DNA of 38,169 nt from Rodentolepis nana. Its lineage: Eukaryota; Platyhelminthes; Cestoda; Cyclophyllidea; Hymenolepididae. Within the stretch, counting starts at the first letter, position 1. Every line of letters starts with the position of its first letter. Shown piece by piece: positions 24,783 to 32,670 of the stretch. The notes under the pieces were generated by a model. It saw only the letters and a program-made list of their open reading frames with translations, was not told the DNA's origin and did no database searches. The stretch spans positions 1 through 38,169 of the forward strand of contig UZAE01012535.1 of the NCBI GenBank assembly GCA_900617975.1, written 5' to 3'. A program made the translations under genes and the position numbers.

Positions 24783-25103
24783 ATTTATTTATTGATTTCA
24801 TATGGCAGGCGTTTTGATAGTTATCTCATTAGCCCTTTAGTTGACTTCAGGCGTCATAGAGAGGAGGAGGAGGAGGAACAACAAAGTGGCATAAAGTCGA
24901 GAGGAGGGACAGAATAATGATTAACAGATGTGAAAAAGTCAGACAGACACAAAGACAGGGTAAAATAGGCGAATATGGCACACAGTGAGGTGATGGTAGT
25001 TTGAAGTCAGAAGTTAACTGTCGGTTAATAGACTTTTTGCCGTATGATGAGTATACGTTGCCCAGAGTGCACCACATGGAGGCAAGTCTATCGCACACTC
25101 CAA
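24783..25103 (-). mobile_element. SINE-like retroposon, copy 10
   Basis: Near full-length copy, antisense to ADAM10. It is flanked by GTCGATATAT (24773-24782) and GTCGATATATTTAT (25104-25117), a duplication of at least 10 bp. The donor-like string is altered (GGAGGCAAGTC), which removes the GT. Confidence 0.9.
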
Positions 25104-25663
25104 GTCGATATATTTATATCTTTGCCTCGTCGACTTCACGCTTGAAATAGACGCCACAGTGTATTCACTTTAATAGTGGCAAAGGTTTTTGTATAGTTGT
25201 AGCAGGCGAATGGGGTCTAATTTGATATCGCGTAGCAACGGAAACTTATTGGCAATTAGAAACCAACTTGTAAATTAAACTGCAGTTGATCCAATTCCTC
25301 TACTCCATCCCAACCGCCCCCCCCCGCCCCGCCTCCCCTTCCTCCTACATCGAAAGCCAATAGGTAATAAATGACGTAATTTTGACGGTTCGTATTGTGA
25401 CGTTTTTGTCTCAATTTCAGTCAAATCATTTGAGCTGCTGATTTCTGCTGCGACTTTCCAATTTTAGTTTTTGAATGAATTTCTTGGAGGGCTGGACCTC
25501 CAAAAGATCACTTGTCAAGTTTCTCACTGATGTATAGCACTTTGAAGGCTGATAAGTTAGTATTGTTTTTTAAGGGGGTGTACTATTAAAGGCTATAAAC
25601 TTATATTTGCGTCACCTGCTTTGTCTACACTCACAATCTTTACTAGACTACGACTGCGTTTTA

Positions 25664-26469
25664 TTTTCGCTTGACAAATAGCTTTTCGAACAGTTCATTT
25701 GGCGATAAAGGACGTCAAGTGTACGCTTAATCTGAAATAAGAGTGCTAACAGTCCAACACCTTAGTTGAATTTCAAACTCATTGAGTTTTCACCTTCTCT
25801 CATAGGGTTATAGCTTTGTCCCCAAAGGTATTCTAATGTCCAGAAGTTCAATTTGCATAGCTTGCCCACTCCAACACCCCCCCCCCCCCCCCCCCACCCC
25901 CCAACTCACCCACCCCGGCCCCCGGACAAGTAAGGGAGCTTCCAGTCGCAAATTCGCGACGCGTAATTCGTCCACAACTTAAATGCACTTTTTTATCACA
26001 ATTCTTTGTCTTATCAAACATCCCGCCCTTTATTCACTCACCTACCTCTTAACTCCGACGTCGTGTCAACGCCGTTTCCAACTGCGGCTAACTTTATTTA
26101 GATGAATGTCAACTCTCTTGTTTCAATAATACTGTCACCGAATTCTCGAACAAAATGTTATGTTTTTTGTTCCACTTGTTAAGCTAGGTTTAACTTTTTT
26201 GTAGATTGAGGTCGGTGTGTCTGACAGGAATGGGACACCGTGGAATGGTATTCAAGCTCATCAAATTACAGCCAGATAGCATGCTATTCTCGAATATTCT
26301 ACAAGTGCCAAGGCTTTAAATCTCGCTTGTCAGAATGTAGCATAGAAGGCCTCGTCGCAATAAGTACCTGGTGAAGGGAAAGTTTATAGGAGAGAGAAAA
26401 TTTGGGATGTAGGGGCATAAAGAAAGAAGCTCAAGATTATGGCAAAAAAATGGCTTATCAAGAAACAGT
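25664..26469 (+). repeat. Long inverted repeat, arm A
   Basis: About 0.8 kb that matches the reverse complement of 34244-35036 along its whole length, with scattered substitutions and small indels. By eye, well over 85% of bases agree. It contains a poly-C-rich tract near 25877-25920 that corresponds to the G-rich tract near 34794-34832 in arm B. No open frame or known domain was recognised, nor clear terminal inverted repeats or target duplications. The arms lie about 7.8 kb apart. Confidence 0.93.
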
Positions 26470-26827
26470 AGAGGATACATAGAGGAGTGGAAGCCACAAC
26501 CTCACCACTGGTGCAAACTCATTTGAGGAGAGCAACTTATTGACCAAGAGGTACCGGGGGCTTTCCGAAAAGTCGTCCATGTCGGTTAAAAACAGGTGCT
26601 CTTTTGAATGGGTGAACTTTCGAAAAACCCCAGTACTATTGCGTCTCCTTACCCTTGAATCTATGATCGCGCTTAAAATGCTATATTATTCTCATTCCTT
26701 TAAGGCTCGCATCTAAAAATTTTTTTGACACAAATTTTAACTTTTAAATATTGTTGTTGATGTGATTGGAGGGAGTGCTCAGGATTTAGGTCTTTGAATA
26801 TCGCGTGTCTTGTTTCTGATTTTAAAG

Positions 26828-27142
26828 AGCTCAACCCAAAGTCACAGCAAGACCAGTGAGTGTCGTAGTCTACCAGGAGCCGGTCCTACCCTCGCATGTT
26901 CGTGACCTTCCATCAGGTCATCCGCCCTCTCAACCATCTACATCATCACAGGATCGTCGTCAAACCTCTTCTAGTGCAAGTAACCCCCTTAGTGGTAATA
27001 AACAAATTCACAAACAGAGACCCATGTCATTTGTTGTACTGGGTACCGCGGTCCCGTCTGGAGGTAGCCATGACAACGAGAATCTCCTTCTCCTGATGCC
27101 ACCTATTAATGACAGCCCTCCACCTGCCTATAGTCCTCGCAG
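26828..27142 (+). CDS. ADAM10: Probable ADAM10 cytoplasmic-tail exon (long isoform)
   Basis: The frame is open from an AG at 26826-26827 to a GTATTC donor at 27143. It enters with one base completing a codon, the complement of the two bases left by a donor at 20690, so the joined reading continues SNSSK-AQPKVTARPVS. The exon encodes about 105 residues rich in Ser, Pro and Gln with no globular domain, as expected for a cytoplasmic tail. Near its end PPPAYSPR contains a PPxY motif, a known ligand type for WW domains of NEDD4-family ubiquitin ligases. It leaves two bases, which pair with the exon at 27799. The alternative is that it belongs to a separate small gene; phase agreement at both ends favours ADAM10. 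Confidence 0.62.
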
Positions 27143-27798
27143 GTATTCCATCGTTTTATTTGCTCATCTATTCTCCTGATCATGTCTACTAGTCCATCTG
27201 ACTCTAGGTGCAGTCGTCTTGAGACTAGTTAGAAGGGCACCAGAAAATCGTTTTTTTGCTTCCTTCGGAAGAGTGGTAGTGTTCTAAAGCAACCCCTTCC
27301 ACCCACCCTTCTGGTGAGGATCTCGAATTAGTGTTATTTTTGGCTATTTCATTCATTTGATGGGCACTTAATGCGCCGGATTTTGCAAATGAGAGCGTTA
27401 ACCACTGTTTCACTAGTAGATAATCCCCTCATTAATAGGCTCCGTCAAGGATGCGAAGTAAACCAGAGGTTGAATAACTTTTAAATCATTGCATACTAAT
27501 TGGGGTTTTTTTTGGGCGAAAATATCCCCTACATCCATCTTCTTTGTCACCTTGTAATTGCAATGTTTCTTTCTGGCTGTCATATATGACCATTTAGGGC
27601 CCCTCCATTACACTGGGAATCACGCATCTGGTTATGCACTTCCAGCAGTCTTTGAGCCTGTTCTTTGTGTGTGAATTTGAGATCTTGCTAGTATGAATTC
27701 TAGCGCAGTAAGTGGTGGAGGTGGTGGGCGGTAACTACTGATGCAGTGGTAAGATAAGTCATATATGAGCTCTCAATTGTTTTCTTTACTGCTTTCAG
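27143..27798 (+). other. Putative intron between the last two ADAM10 exons
   Basis: 656 bases with a weak donor (GTATTC) and a good acceptor (ctttactgctttcag). The minus strand at about 27397-27412 contains GTGGTTAACGCTCTC, similar to a pol III A box, but no matching B box follows at the usual distance. Nothing else is recognised. Confidence 0.5.
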
Positions 27799-27844
27799 CC
27801 ACAAAAACGTCGATAATCAAGCCGACCACAATGTCAACACCTAG
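27799..27844 (+). CDS. ADAM10: Probable terminal ADAM10 coding exon (long isoform)
   Basis: The acceptor ctttactgctttcag ends at 27798. One base completes the AGC (Ser) codon begun at 27141, and 14 codons follow (HKNVDNQADHNVNT) to TAG at 27842-27844. It is too short to be recognised alone; support is the strong acceptor and phase match. It would end the long-tail ADAM10 isoform about 418 bases from the convergent ENPP gene. Confidence 0.5.
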
Positions 27845-28262
27845 CTCTCCCCCCCCCCTCCCGGTAAATTCACACAGAAATATCGCGATAACTTGTTATT
27901 GCTATTACCTTGTGTCCTTTCTTTTCTAATATGTGTTTTGCTGTATTGTGTATAAAAAGACAAATTATTCAATACTAACAATGTTATATTGCTACACTTT
28001 TTGATTCCTCTACAATACACACACACACATACACAGACCAGGTAAGAATATATATTAATTGGCTGGGAAATATACAAACATAATTAATTTAAAACTACCT
28101 ACGTAATAGTCACCAAGCCAGGTTGGTCTTCCTTGGGGGAAGAGAGAAAGGAGAGAAAGAGAGAGAGGAGGTGGAGTGGGGAGGGGAGTAAGGTAACATA
28201 AAACATAAAGAGAAATGCGCAAAGATCCAGCCAATAGAAGAAAGAGGAGAAAAGGTCAAACA
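27845..28262. other. Convergent spacer between ADAM10 and ENPP
   Basis: 418 bases holding the two 3' untranslated regions. It includes a C-run near 27850-27858, a short (CA)n at about 28015-28028 and a purine-rich run near 28138-28200 on the + strand. No canonical AATAAA was found for the + transcript; AATATA near 28045 is a possible variant. Confidence 0.6.
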
Positions 28263-28994
28263 CTAGACCCTCGAGTCCCTCATGCCGTCTACTTGATGCT
28301 GCTGGTTTTCGTTACCAACGAAGAATTTCGCTTCTGTGAAAGAATCAAAGAGGCGAACCCTATCATCTCGTACATATTTCTTTCTCAGGAGACGCACTAT
28401 CACCAGACCGAGGAGGAGAATTATGGCAAATAGAGTGCAAATCATTCCCAGCGCAAATTTAAACTCCCATCCAGACGATTGTCCAGCGCTGCTTATGGCC
28501 TCTGGTTTTGGTGTTTGCATTGTAGTAGTCGCGACGGAAGGAGAAGTGGTGATGGTGGTAGTGGTGGTGGTGGAAGTTGTAGTTGTAGTCTTGGATTCAG
28601 TCGGTTTTGGGGTGGTTGAAGATGTAGCAACTGGTGGAGGTGGTTTTGAGAAAAGAGCTTTATGAATAATTGGGAAAACATCATAGGTGAAGAAGCTTCC
28701 ATTGTTATTAATGCCACAGCCCTGTGTGAAAGCTGGACCATAGGCCAAGAAGGTGGTTAGCATGTCCTCAACTGTTGAGAGGTAGCCGTGACCAGCCTTG
28801 AGCTTTCTAGGCAACTTTTGGGGGTTGAGATGATCCAGAGCCCTGAAGGGATGGTAACTTATATCGATGAAGTAGGGGGGAGTGGCAACTACGACAATAG
28901 GTGGGAGTTCCGAGGATGGCCATGCTTGCATTGGTAGTGATTCCGGCGTGTACGTCTTGTAATAATCACTGTCCCTTCTCACAAATTCATAGAC
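28263..28994 (-). CDS. ENPP: ENPP-family ectophosphodiesterase, exon 5 (end of catalytic domain, membrane anchor)
   Basis: The terminal exon encodes residues 264-506 and starts VYEFVRRDSDYY after the acceptor ...aattttag. AGHGYLS at about 330-336 supplies the last metal-binding His (H332) of the alkaline-phosphatase-like fold, and LTTFLAYGPAF is a typical ENPP end-of-domain string. A mucin-like linker rich in Thr, Ser and Pro follows (about 381-435, including runs of five or six Thr). Then come a transmembrane helix (about 442-463) and a basic stop-transfer RLLRKKY. The tail is about 35 residues. The protein is thus a type I surface enzyme, unlike GPI-anchored ENPP6. The + strand open frame opposite the Thr-rich linker is a shadow. 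Confidence 0.92.
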   Translation of the reverse strand, partial: VYEFVRRDSDYYKTYTPESLPMQAWPSSELPPIVVVATPPYFIDISYHPFRALDHLNPQKLPRKLKAGHGYLSTVEDMLTTFLAYGPAFTQGCGINNNGSFFTYDVFPIIHKALFSKPPPPVATSSTTPKPTESKTTTTTSTTTTTTITTSPSVATTTMQTPKPEAISSAGQSSGWEFKFALGMICTLFAIILLLGLVIVRLLRKKYVRDDRVRLFDSFTEAKFFVGNENQQHQVDGMRDSRV

Positions 28995-29256
28995 CTAAAA
29001 TTACGCAAAAAAAAACAAAAAACAAAGGAGGTGAACCATGAAACGTCTATCTCATTTTCGGGAGTGGAAGTTGGAAGGAGGAATTTTACCTCATAATTAT
29101 ATTTTAACAAAATTTAAAAACACAAAAAATTGACGAAAGGCAACTATTCCGAAACCGATAACAATCCTGAGAAAAAACCTACCAGTCTTTCACAGGAGTA
29201 AAACTATTAAAGTTAAATTAAAGGCCCATTTAGAGATTCCAAAATCATCGACTTAC

Positions 29257-29329
29257 TTCCTTAAAGGCACCAGGCTTGGGCCATAGGCCCGCAACCGCTC
29301 CATGATTGACAACACGGATGATATCAAAC
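29257..29329 (-). CDS. ENPP: ENPP-family ectophosphodiesterase, exon 4
   Basis: This 73-base exon was too short to show as an open frame. The acceptor ttttttgtctgaag and donor GTAAGT (29256) bound it. It completes Trp239 and encodes FDIIRVVNHGAVAGLWPKPG then AFKE. ENPP6 has a similar RGPVVSLWPAPG segment after the SDHGMTD metal site. Phases (2 in, 0 out) agree with both neighbours, which confirms the model. Confidence 0.88.
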
Positions 29330-29433
29330 CTTCAGACAAAAAAAGGAAGATGATAGAGATTATGAGAATGCAAAATAATAATTACATTTTGGTGGGGGGG
29401 GGGGGGGGGTTAAAATAAGTTGTGTGGCCTTAC

Positions 29434-29653
29434 CAAAAGAATCTGTGTTCAGCAGTGACGAAGCCCTTGATATCTGTCATGCCATGATCGGAGACAATCG
29501 CAAAGTTGATATTCTCCTCGGGGTGGATTTTAATATGCTCTACAACACTTAAAATTGCCTCATCAACTGTAAAGATGGTGTCATTCTCCATCATAACATC
29601 CATGGAGGAACCAGAGTGGTGAGCGATTGTATCGAGTTCATCGTAGTAGACAA
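29434..29653 (-). CDS. ENPP: ENPP-family ectophosphodiesterase, exon 3 (metal-site residues)
   Basis: Encodes residues 166-239, from IVYYDELDTIAHHSGSS to EHRFFW. Asp173 and His177 in DTIAHH correspond to the Asp/His metal ligands of the family (DVEGHH in ENPP6). VSDHGMTD at 219-226 gives the second Asp-His pair (Asp221, His222). Acceptor is tgttctctag, donor GTAAGG at 29433. With Asp36 (exon 1) and His332 (exon 5), all six expected zinc ligands are in place, so the metal site looks intact even though the nucleophile is changed. Confidence 0.92.
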
Positions 29654-29821
29654 CTAGAGAACACAAAGAAAGAGGCTAAAAATCAGGCAAGAGATCCCTG
29701 GGGGGGGGGGGGGTGGGGTTAAAGTCATTAGATGGGGAGGGGAGGGTTAAGGAGAGAGTAAGACATATAACTTAATCCAAACGGAAAGAGGGGCGAGAGA
29801 GAGAGAGAGAGAAAACATTAC

Positions 29822-29978
29822 TTGCAAGATCGGTGGTCTCATTAGCCAATGAGTGCATAGCAGTAGCAAGAGTTGATTTAAGAGTATACTTCCAGTATTT
29901 CCTTCGTGGAACGCAGCGAATGCCTTTTTCACGAATGTCAGGACAGAATGGGAAGTGGTATAACTTAACATTCTTGCC
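29822..29978 (-). CDS. ENPP: ENPP-family ectophosphodiesterase, exon 2
   Basis: 157 bases encoding residues 114-165 plus one base of codon 166. The acceptor ttcctctcttctag is strong; the donor is GTAATG at 29821. The translation begins GKNVKLYHFPFCPDIREKG and ends ANETTDLA, equivalent to KVYMYYWPGCEVEI and ADLAAIYHE in ENPP6. Two Cys (in FPFCPD and GIRCVP) match the conserved pair in that region. The exon is missed by simple open-frame searches because another frame is longer. Confidence 0.88.
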
Positions 29979-30032
29979 CTAGAAGAGAGGAAAAATAAGT
30001 GGCACTATCGAGTGACAACGGCCTTAACAAAC

Positions 30033-30371
30033 CTCTTCTGCAGCTCTAAACCAAAGGAGATCGCGGTGTCTGAAATGTATGCCAGTGGTAAGATTGAAGC
30101 TGTTGAAATGCTCTGACTGACGACCTGCGAAGAGAGCATGAATGTTGGTGAAACAATTGGAGGGGAAAAGCGGCTTCACTTTTGGCACATGACATCCATT
30201 ATCACGCATTTGATAGACGCCTCCGGTATCATAAACGTGATCGAAGTAATCGTGTCTCAAGCCATCGATAAAGAGAATCAAAAGTTTGCTTCCATTCGGA
30301 TTTGGCTTACTATAAGCCACATTCGAGGCAAGAGCAACAATAACACATAATAGTGGAAATAAACGTCCCAT
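30033..30371 (-). CDS. ENPP: ENPP-family ectophosphodiesterase, exon 1 (signal peptide, nucleophile region)
   Basis: First coding exon, 113 residues; the ATG is the first after a strong acceptor at 30381. Residues 1-21 (MGRLFPLLCVIVALASNVAYS) are a signal peptide. LLILFIDGLRHDYF at 31-43 contains the first metal-binding Asp (Asp36). The nucleophile segment reads LFPSNCFTNIHALFAGR at 69-84. By alignment with FPTKTFPNH of most ENPPs and FPSLSYPNYY of ENPP6, the nucleophile position is Cys73 (codon 30155-30153). ENPPs hydrolyse nucleotide or phospholipid phosphodiesters outside the cell; the substrate here is unknown. Together the five exons encode 506 residues, ordinary for the family. The closest family member by motif is ENPP6, so I give only the family symbol. 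Confidence 0.93.
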
Positions 30372-30381
30372 GAGATATAAC
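30372..30381 (-). promoter_or_regulatory. Splice acceptor just upstream of ENPP ATG (candidate trans-splice site)
   Basis: On the minus strand a run of ten T and TTTGACCTTTCTCTAG precedes TTATATCTC and the ATG. The AG lies at 30382-30381, nine bases before the start codon. It could accept a spliced leader or close a 5' UTR intron. With the upstream stop codon and poly(A) signal only about 90-105 bases away, trans-splicing is the simpler reading. Confidence 0.6.
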
Positions 30382-30470
30382 TAGAGAAAGGTCAAATAAA
30401 AAAAAACGTTGAGGATATACAATAGCGGTTATAAAACTAACGAGGAAAATACACCGCAATACTAAAAGAC

Positions 30471-30476
30471 TTTATT
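30471..30476 (-). terminator. Poly(A) signal of EIF2B1
   Basis: AATAAA on the minus strand, eight bases after the EIF2B1 stop codon (30487-30485). The 3' UTR would thus be only about 25-35 bases long. Confidence 0.75.
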
Positions 30477-30484
30477 ATAATATA

Positions 30485-31204
30485 TTAAGTGTATAAGTTA
30501 ATGAGTTGATCACTGACAGCCGCAGTGTCCAGAATACCAAGATCAGTGATAAGTGCGGTAATGTAATTGGGACTTGTATAATCGATAGACGGTACTTCAG
30601 TCTTCGGTTTTTCCGAATTTGAATTTTTTATATTAACCCAGGTGTCGTACTTCGAGGTTGATGCCGGGGCCGGCACATTCTCATTATCCTTTTCTGCGTC
30701 CACTGACCCATCAGCAATTGAAAGTGCTGTCGGTTGCTTATGGTGTTTCCATTTCAATTCATCTGGTATGTACGATTGGTTGAAAGGGTAGACCCGAAGA
30801 AATTTGAAAGACTCCACGAGAACGTAAACCGGTTTGCGTAGAGTGCAAGCTATCATAGCAACCGAGCAAGAGCCCAAAGCATTCAAGACACCACCGCTCT
30901 CAACGACAGCTTCAGCTCCAAGAACAACGGCATCAATCTCCGGCATGATGTAACCTACAGCGGTGTCTGGTACAAGAGTACAGCTTACACCGTGTTTTGC
31001 CAACTCCTTAACCATCAGTTCGCCAGATTTACTTGGCATGGATTGTGTGACATAGCAATGTAGCGATCTTGGATTCTTTTCATTATTAACAATGTAAGAC
31101 AAGGAATGTACGACGTTGCGAGATTTAGCATGGGTCAAAAGTTTGAAGTTACTGCCGATCAGATGGTTAGTATTTCTAGCGATGTTATCCCTGAAACCCT
31201 TCAT
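30485..31204 (-). CDS. EIF2B1: Translation initiation factor eIF2B subunit alpha, exon 2
   Basis: eIF2B is the guanine-nucleotide exchange factor of eIF2; the alpha subunit is regulatory and senses phosphorylated eIF2. This exon encodes 239 residues from MKGFRDNIARNTNH after the acceptor ttctttaaacag. Matches to human eIF2B-alpha include KLLTHAKSR (ATILTHAYSR), DTAVGYIM (DAAVGYIM), VVLGAEAVVESGGVLNALG (VIVGAEGVVENGGIINKIG), YVLVESFKFLRVYPFNQ and the C-terminal TDLGILDTAAVSDQLINLYT. About 50 poorly conserved, polar residues precede YTSPNYITALITDLG, roughly 30 more than in human. The full protein is 365 residues against 305 in human. Confidence 0.96.
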   Translation of the reverse strand: MKGFRDNIARNTNHLIGSNFKLLTHAKSRNVVHSLSYIVNNEKNPRSLHCYVTQSMPSKSGELMVKELAKHGVSCTLVPDTAVGYIMPEIDAVVLGAEAVVESGGVLNALGSCSVAMIACTLRKPVYVLVESFKFLRVYPFNQSYIPDELKWKHHKQPTALSIADGSVDAEKDNENVPAPASTSKYDTWVNIKNSNSEKPKTEVPSIDYTSPNYITALITDLGILDTAAVSDQLINLYT

Positions 31205-31271
31205 CTGTTTAAAGAAATAAAAATAAATAATTTCATTCAAAAGGCGCGCAAGTAAAAAAAGATCGCATTAC

Positions 31272-31649
31272 TTTTCTCAAATACATTCGAGCTCGGTCAA
31301 GAAGCATCTTCTTCAACTGTTCATAGGAAAGCGTAACATCCAGATTTGCCATTGTAATAAAATGCTGAAAGATGTCGCAGGCAGATTTAACGGAGCAATT
31401 ACTTTCATTGGTTTTTTGCAGCTTCTTAACAGCATCATTTACCATTTCGTCAAGACCCTGTACAGTTCTGATATTACGGCACTTCATGAGACAAATGAGC
31501 ACCTCAATGGCAATAATACCCTCGGATGTATCCCGCCTTTCTCTGCATCGATCTGCAAAGATCTTACCAACATCCATGGACTCGTCATAGTCAATTGTCA
31601 CCTCCGAGGCGACATTAGCATTTGTGTCTTTTGAAGGTACGACCAACAT
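31272..31649 (-). CDS. EIF2B1: Translation initiation factor eIF2B subunit alpha, exon 1
   Basis: Encodes residues 1-126 (MLVVPSKDTNANV... to ARMYLRK), phase 0, donor GTAATG at 31271, intron of 67 bases to exon 2. NIRTVQGLDEMVNDAVKKL corresponds to human GETIQGLRANLTSAIETL, and LLDRARMYLRK to MIERGELFLRR, so this is the N-terminal helical domain. The first 30 or so residues are longer than in human. Upstream, CCCTTAG at 31674-31668 could be an acceptor 18 bases before the ATG. It is the first gene of a tandem pair with ENPP. Confidence 0.95.
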
Positions 31650-32670
31650 TTATAGCGATTGCGAGCTCTAAGGGCAAGTTAATGGAGACATTTGATTGGC
31701 TAATAAAAAATGCTAATAAATTGTTTTTTTTTCTGATCTCCAATAATTTTACATTAAATACTATTTAAAAATAAATAAATAATAAAATAAATAATAAATA
31801 TTATTTATTAATATTTAGAATAATAAATCTCTTTGTTGCCTTCAAAGAATTGATAGATATGCAGCCAAGGTCGAAATGACTTGACATATTTACAAATACT
31901 TACATTCAGATTTAGTCACAATGACTAGAATTTTCGAATGAAAAATAAACCCTTAAATAATACCATCATATCTTCTGCAAAATTGCAAAAATATCCTCTT
32001 ATATTATTTTCAAGAACTTCATTAAAATATTTTGCGCCATGTAATAGATTCTCATAGAAAAGTCGTAATTGAGTTGATTCAATGAAGAAATAAAGTGAAT
32101 TATTATTGTAGTGTGTGGTCAAATTGTCAGGTTAGGCGCATGTTTGCAAATATTTGGATTCAGTAGCTTTTACGACAATATAGATTGAACGATGAGATAA
32201 ACGATATAAAAGATGAATACACAAGGACGACGGAAGATGTATAAATGACAAAACCACATTCTCAATACTGCCACTCAAGACTTTTGGAATTTCCAGTTTA
32301 TAATCGATCATCTTTCCAGATATAAATACGGAACTGCTGCTTAAGTAATTATCACGATTGTTAAAGCTCAAAAACGAAGTTTCTTGTATTGTTATGAGGA
32401 AAAGAAGTTCGTTATTCGCTTCACTTTCGTCTATTATTATTCGATCTTATCATAAAACACAAGTTGTACAAGGTCATATATTTTTGGCCACTAAATCAAG
32501 GACGCTTGTCAATAGGTTTTCCCCAGTAAATCTAAGGGTTAAGTCAAAATGCGTTTTCACCTGTGCTTATTCGTGTCATAAGTAATACAAGTTGCCTTGG
32601 TTGATTGGCTTACAGGGTAACTATTATTTAACTATTTCAACTTTGGACGTTTTAAGTTTTCTTCTCACCT
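31650..32670. other. Divergent intergenic region between EIF2B1 and ADO
   Basis: About 1 kb that should hold the promoters of both genes. It contains a very AT-rich block (31740-31830, TAAATAAATAATAAA-type repeats with a short palindromic ATAAATATTATTTAT). It also holds the interrupted minus-strand open frame described separately. No TATA box or other element can be assigned with confidence. Confidence 0.5.
31925..32446 (-). pseudogene. Unidentified open frame with one internal stop
   Basis: One minus-strand frame is open for about 173 codons, from 32446 to a stop at 31927-31925, except for a single TAA at 32134-32132. The first part includes SSSSVFISGKMIDYKLEIPK and the second LRLFYENLLHGAKYFNEVLE. 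I recognise no family. No intron could remove the TAA (no suitable GT before it). In sequence this AT-rich, two adjacent open runs in the same frame are somewhat unlikely by chance but not impossible. It may be a decayed gene, a lineage-specific gene with a sequencing error, or chance. Confidence 0.25.

Larger units (their letters stand above)
20694..26827 (+). other. Large 3' intron of ADAM10, or intergenic region if the short form is the only form
   Basis: Holds SINE copies 8, 9 and 10, arm A of the inverted repeat (25664-26469), and poly-G or poly-C runs near 21101, 22273, 24081 and 25877. A (GT)n run lies at about 24437-24455 and a degenerate tRNA-like stretch near 23519. No further exon was recognised. 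Confidence 0.6.

Noticed and set aside
28336..28741. Val-rich and Leu/Pro-rich frames opposite or overlapping the ENPP Thr-rich linker
   Set aside because: Shadows of the repetitive ACN codons in the real minus-strand exon.
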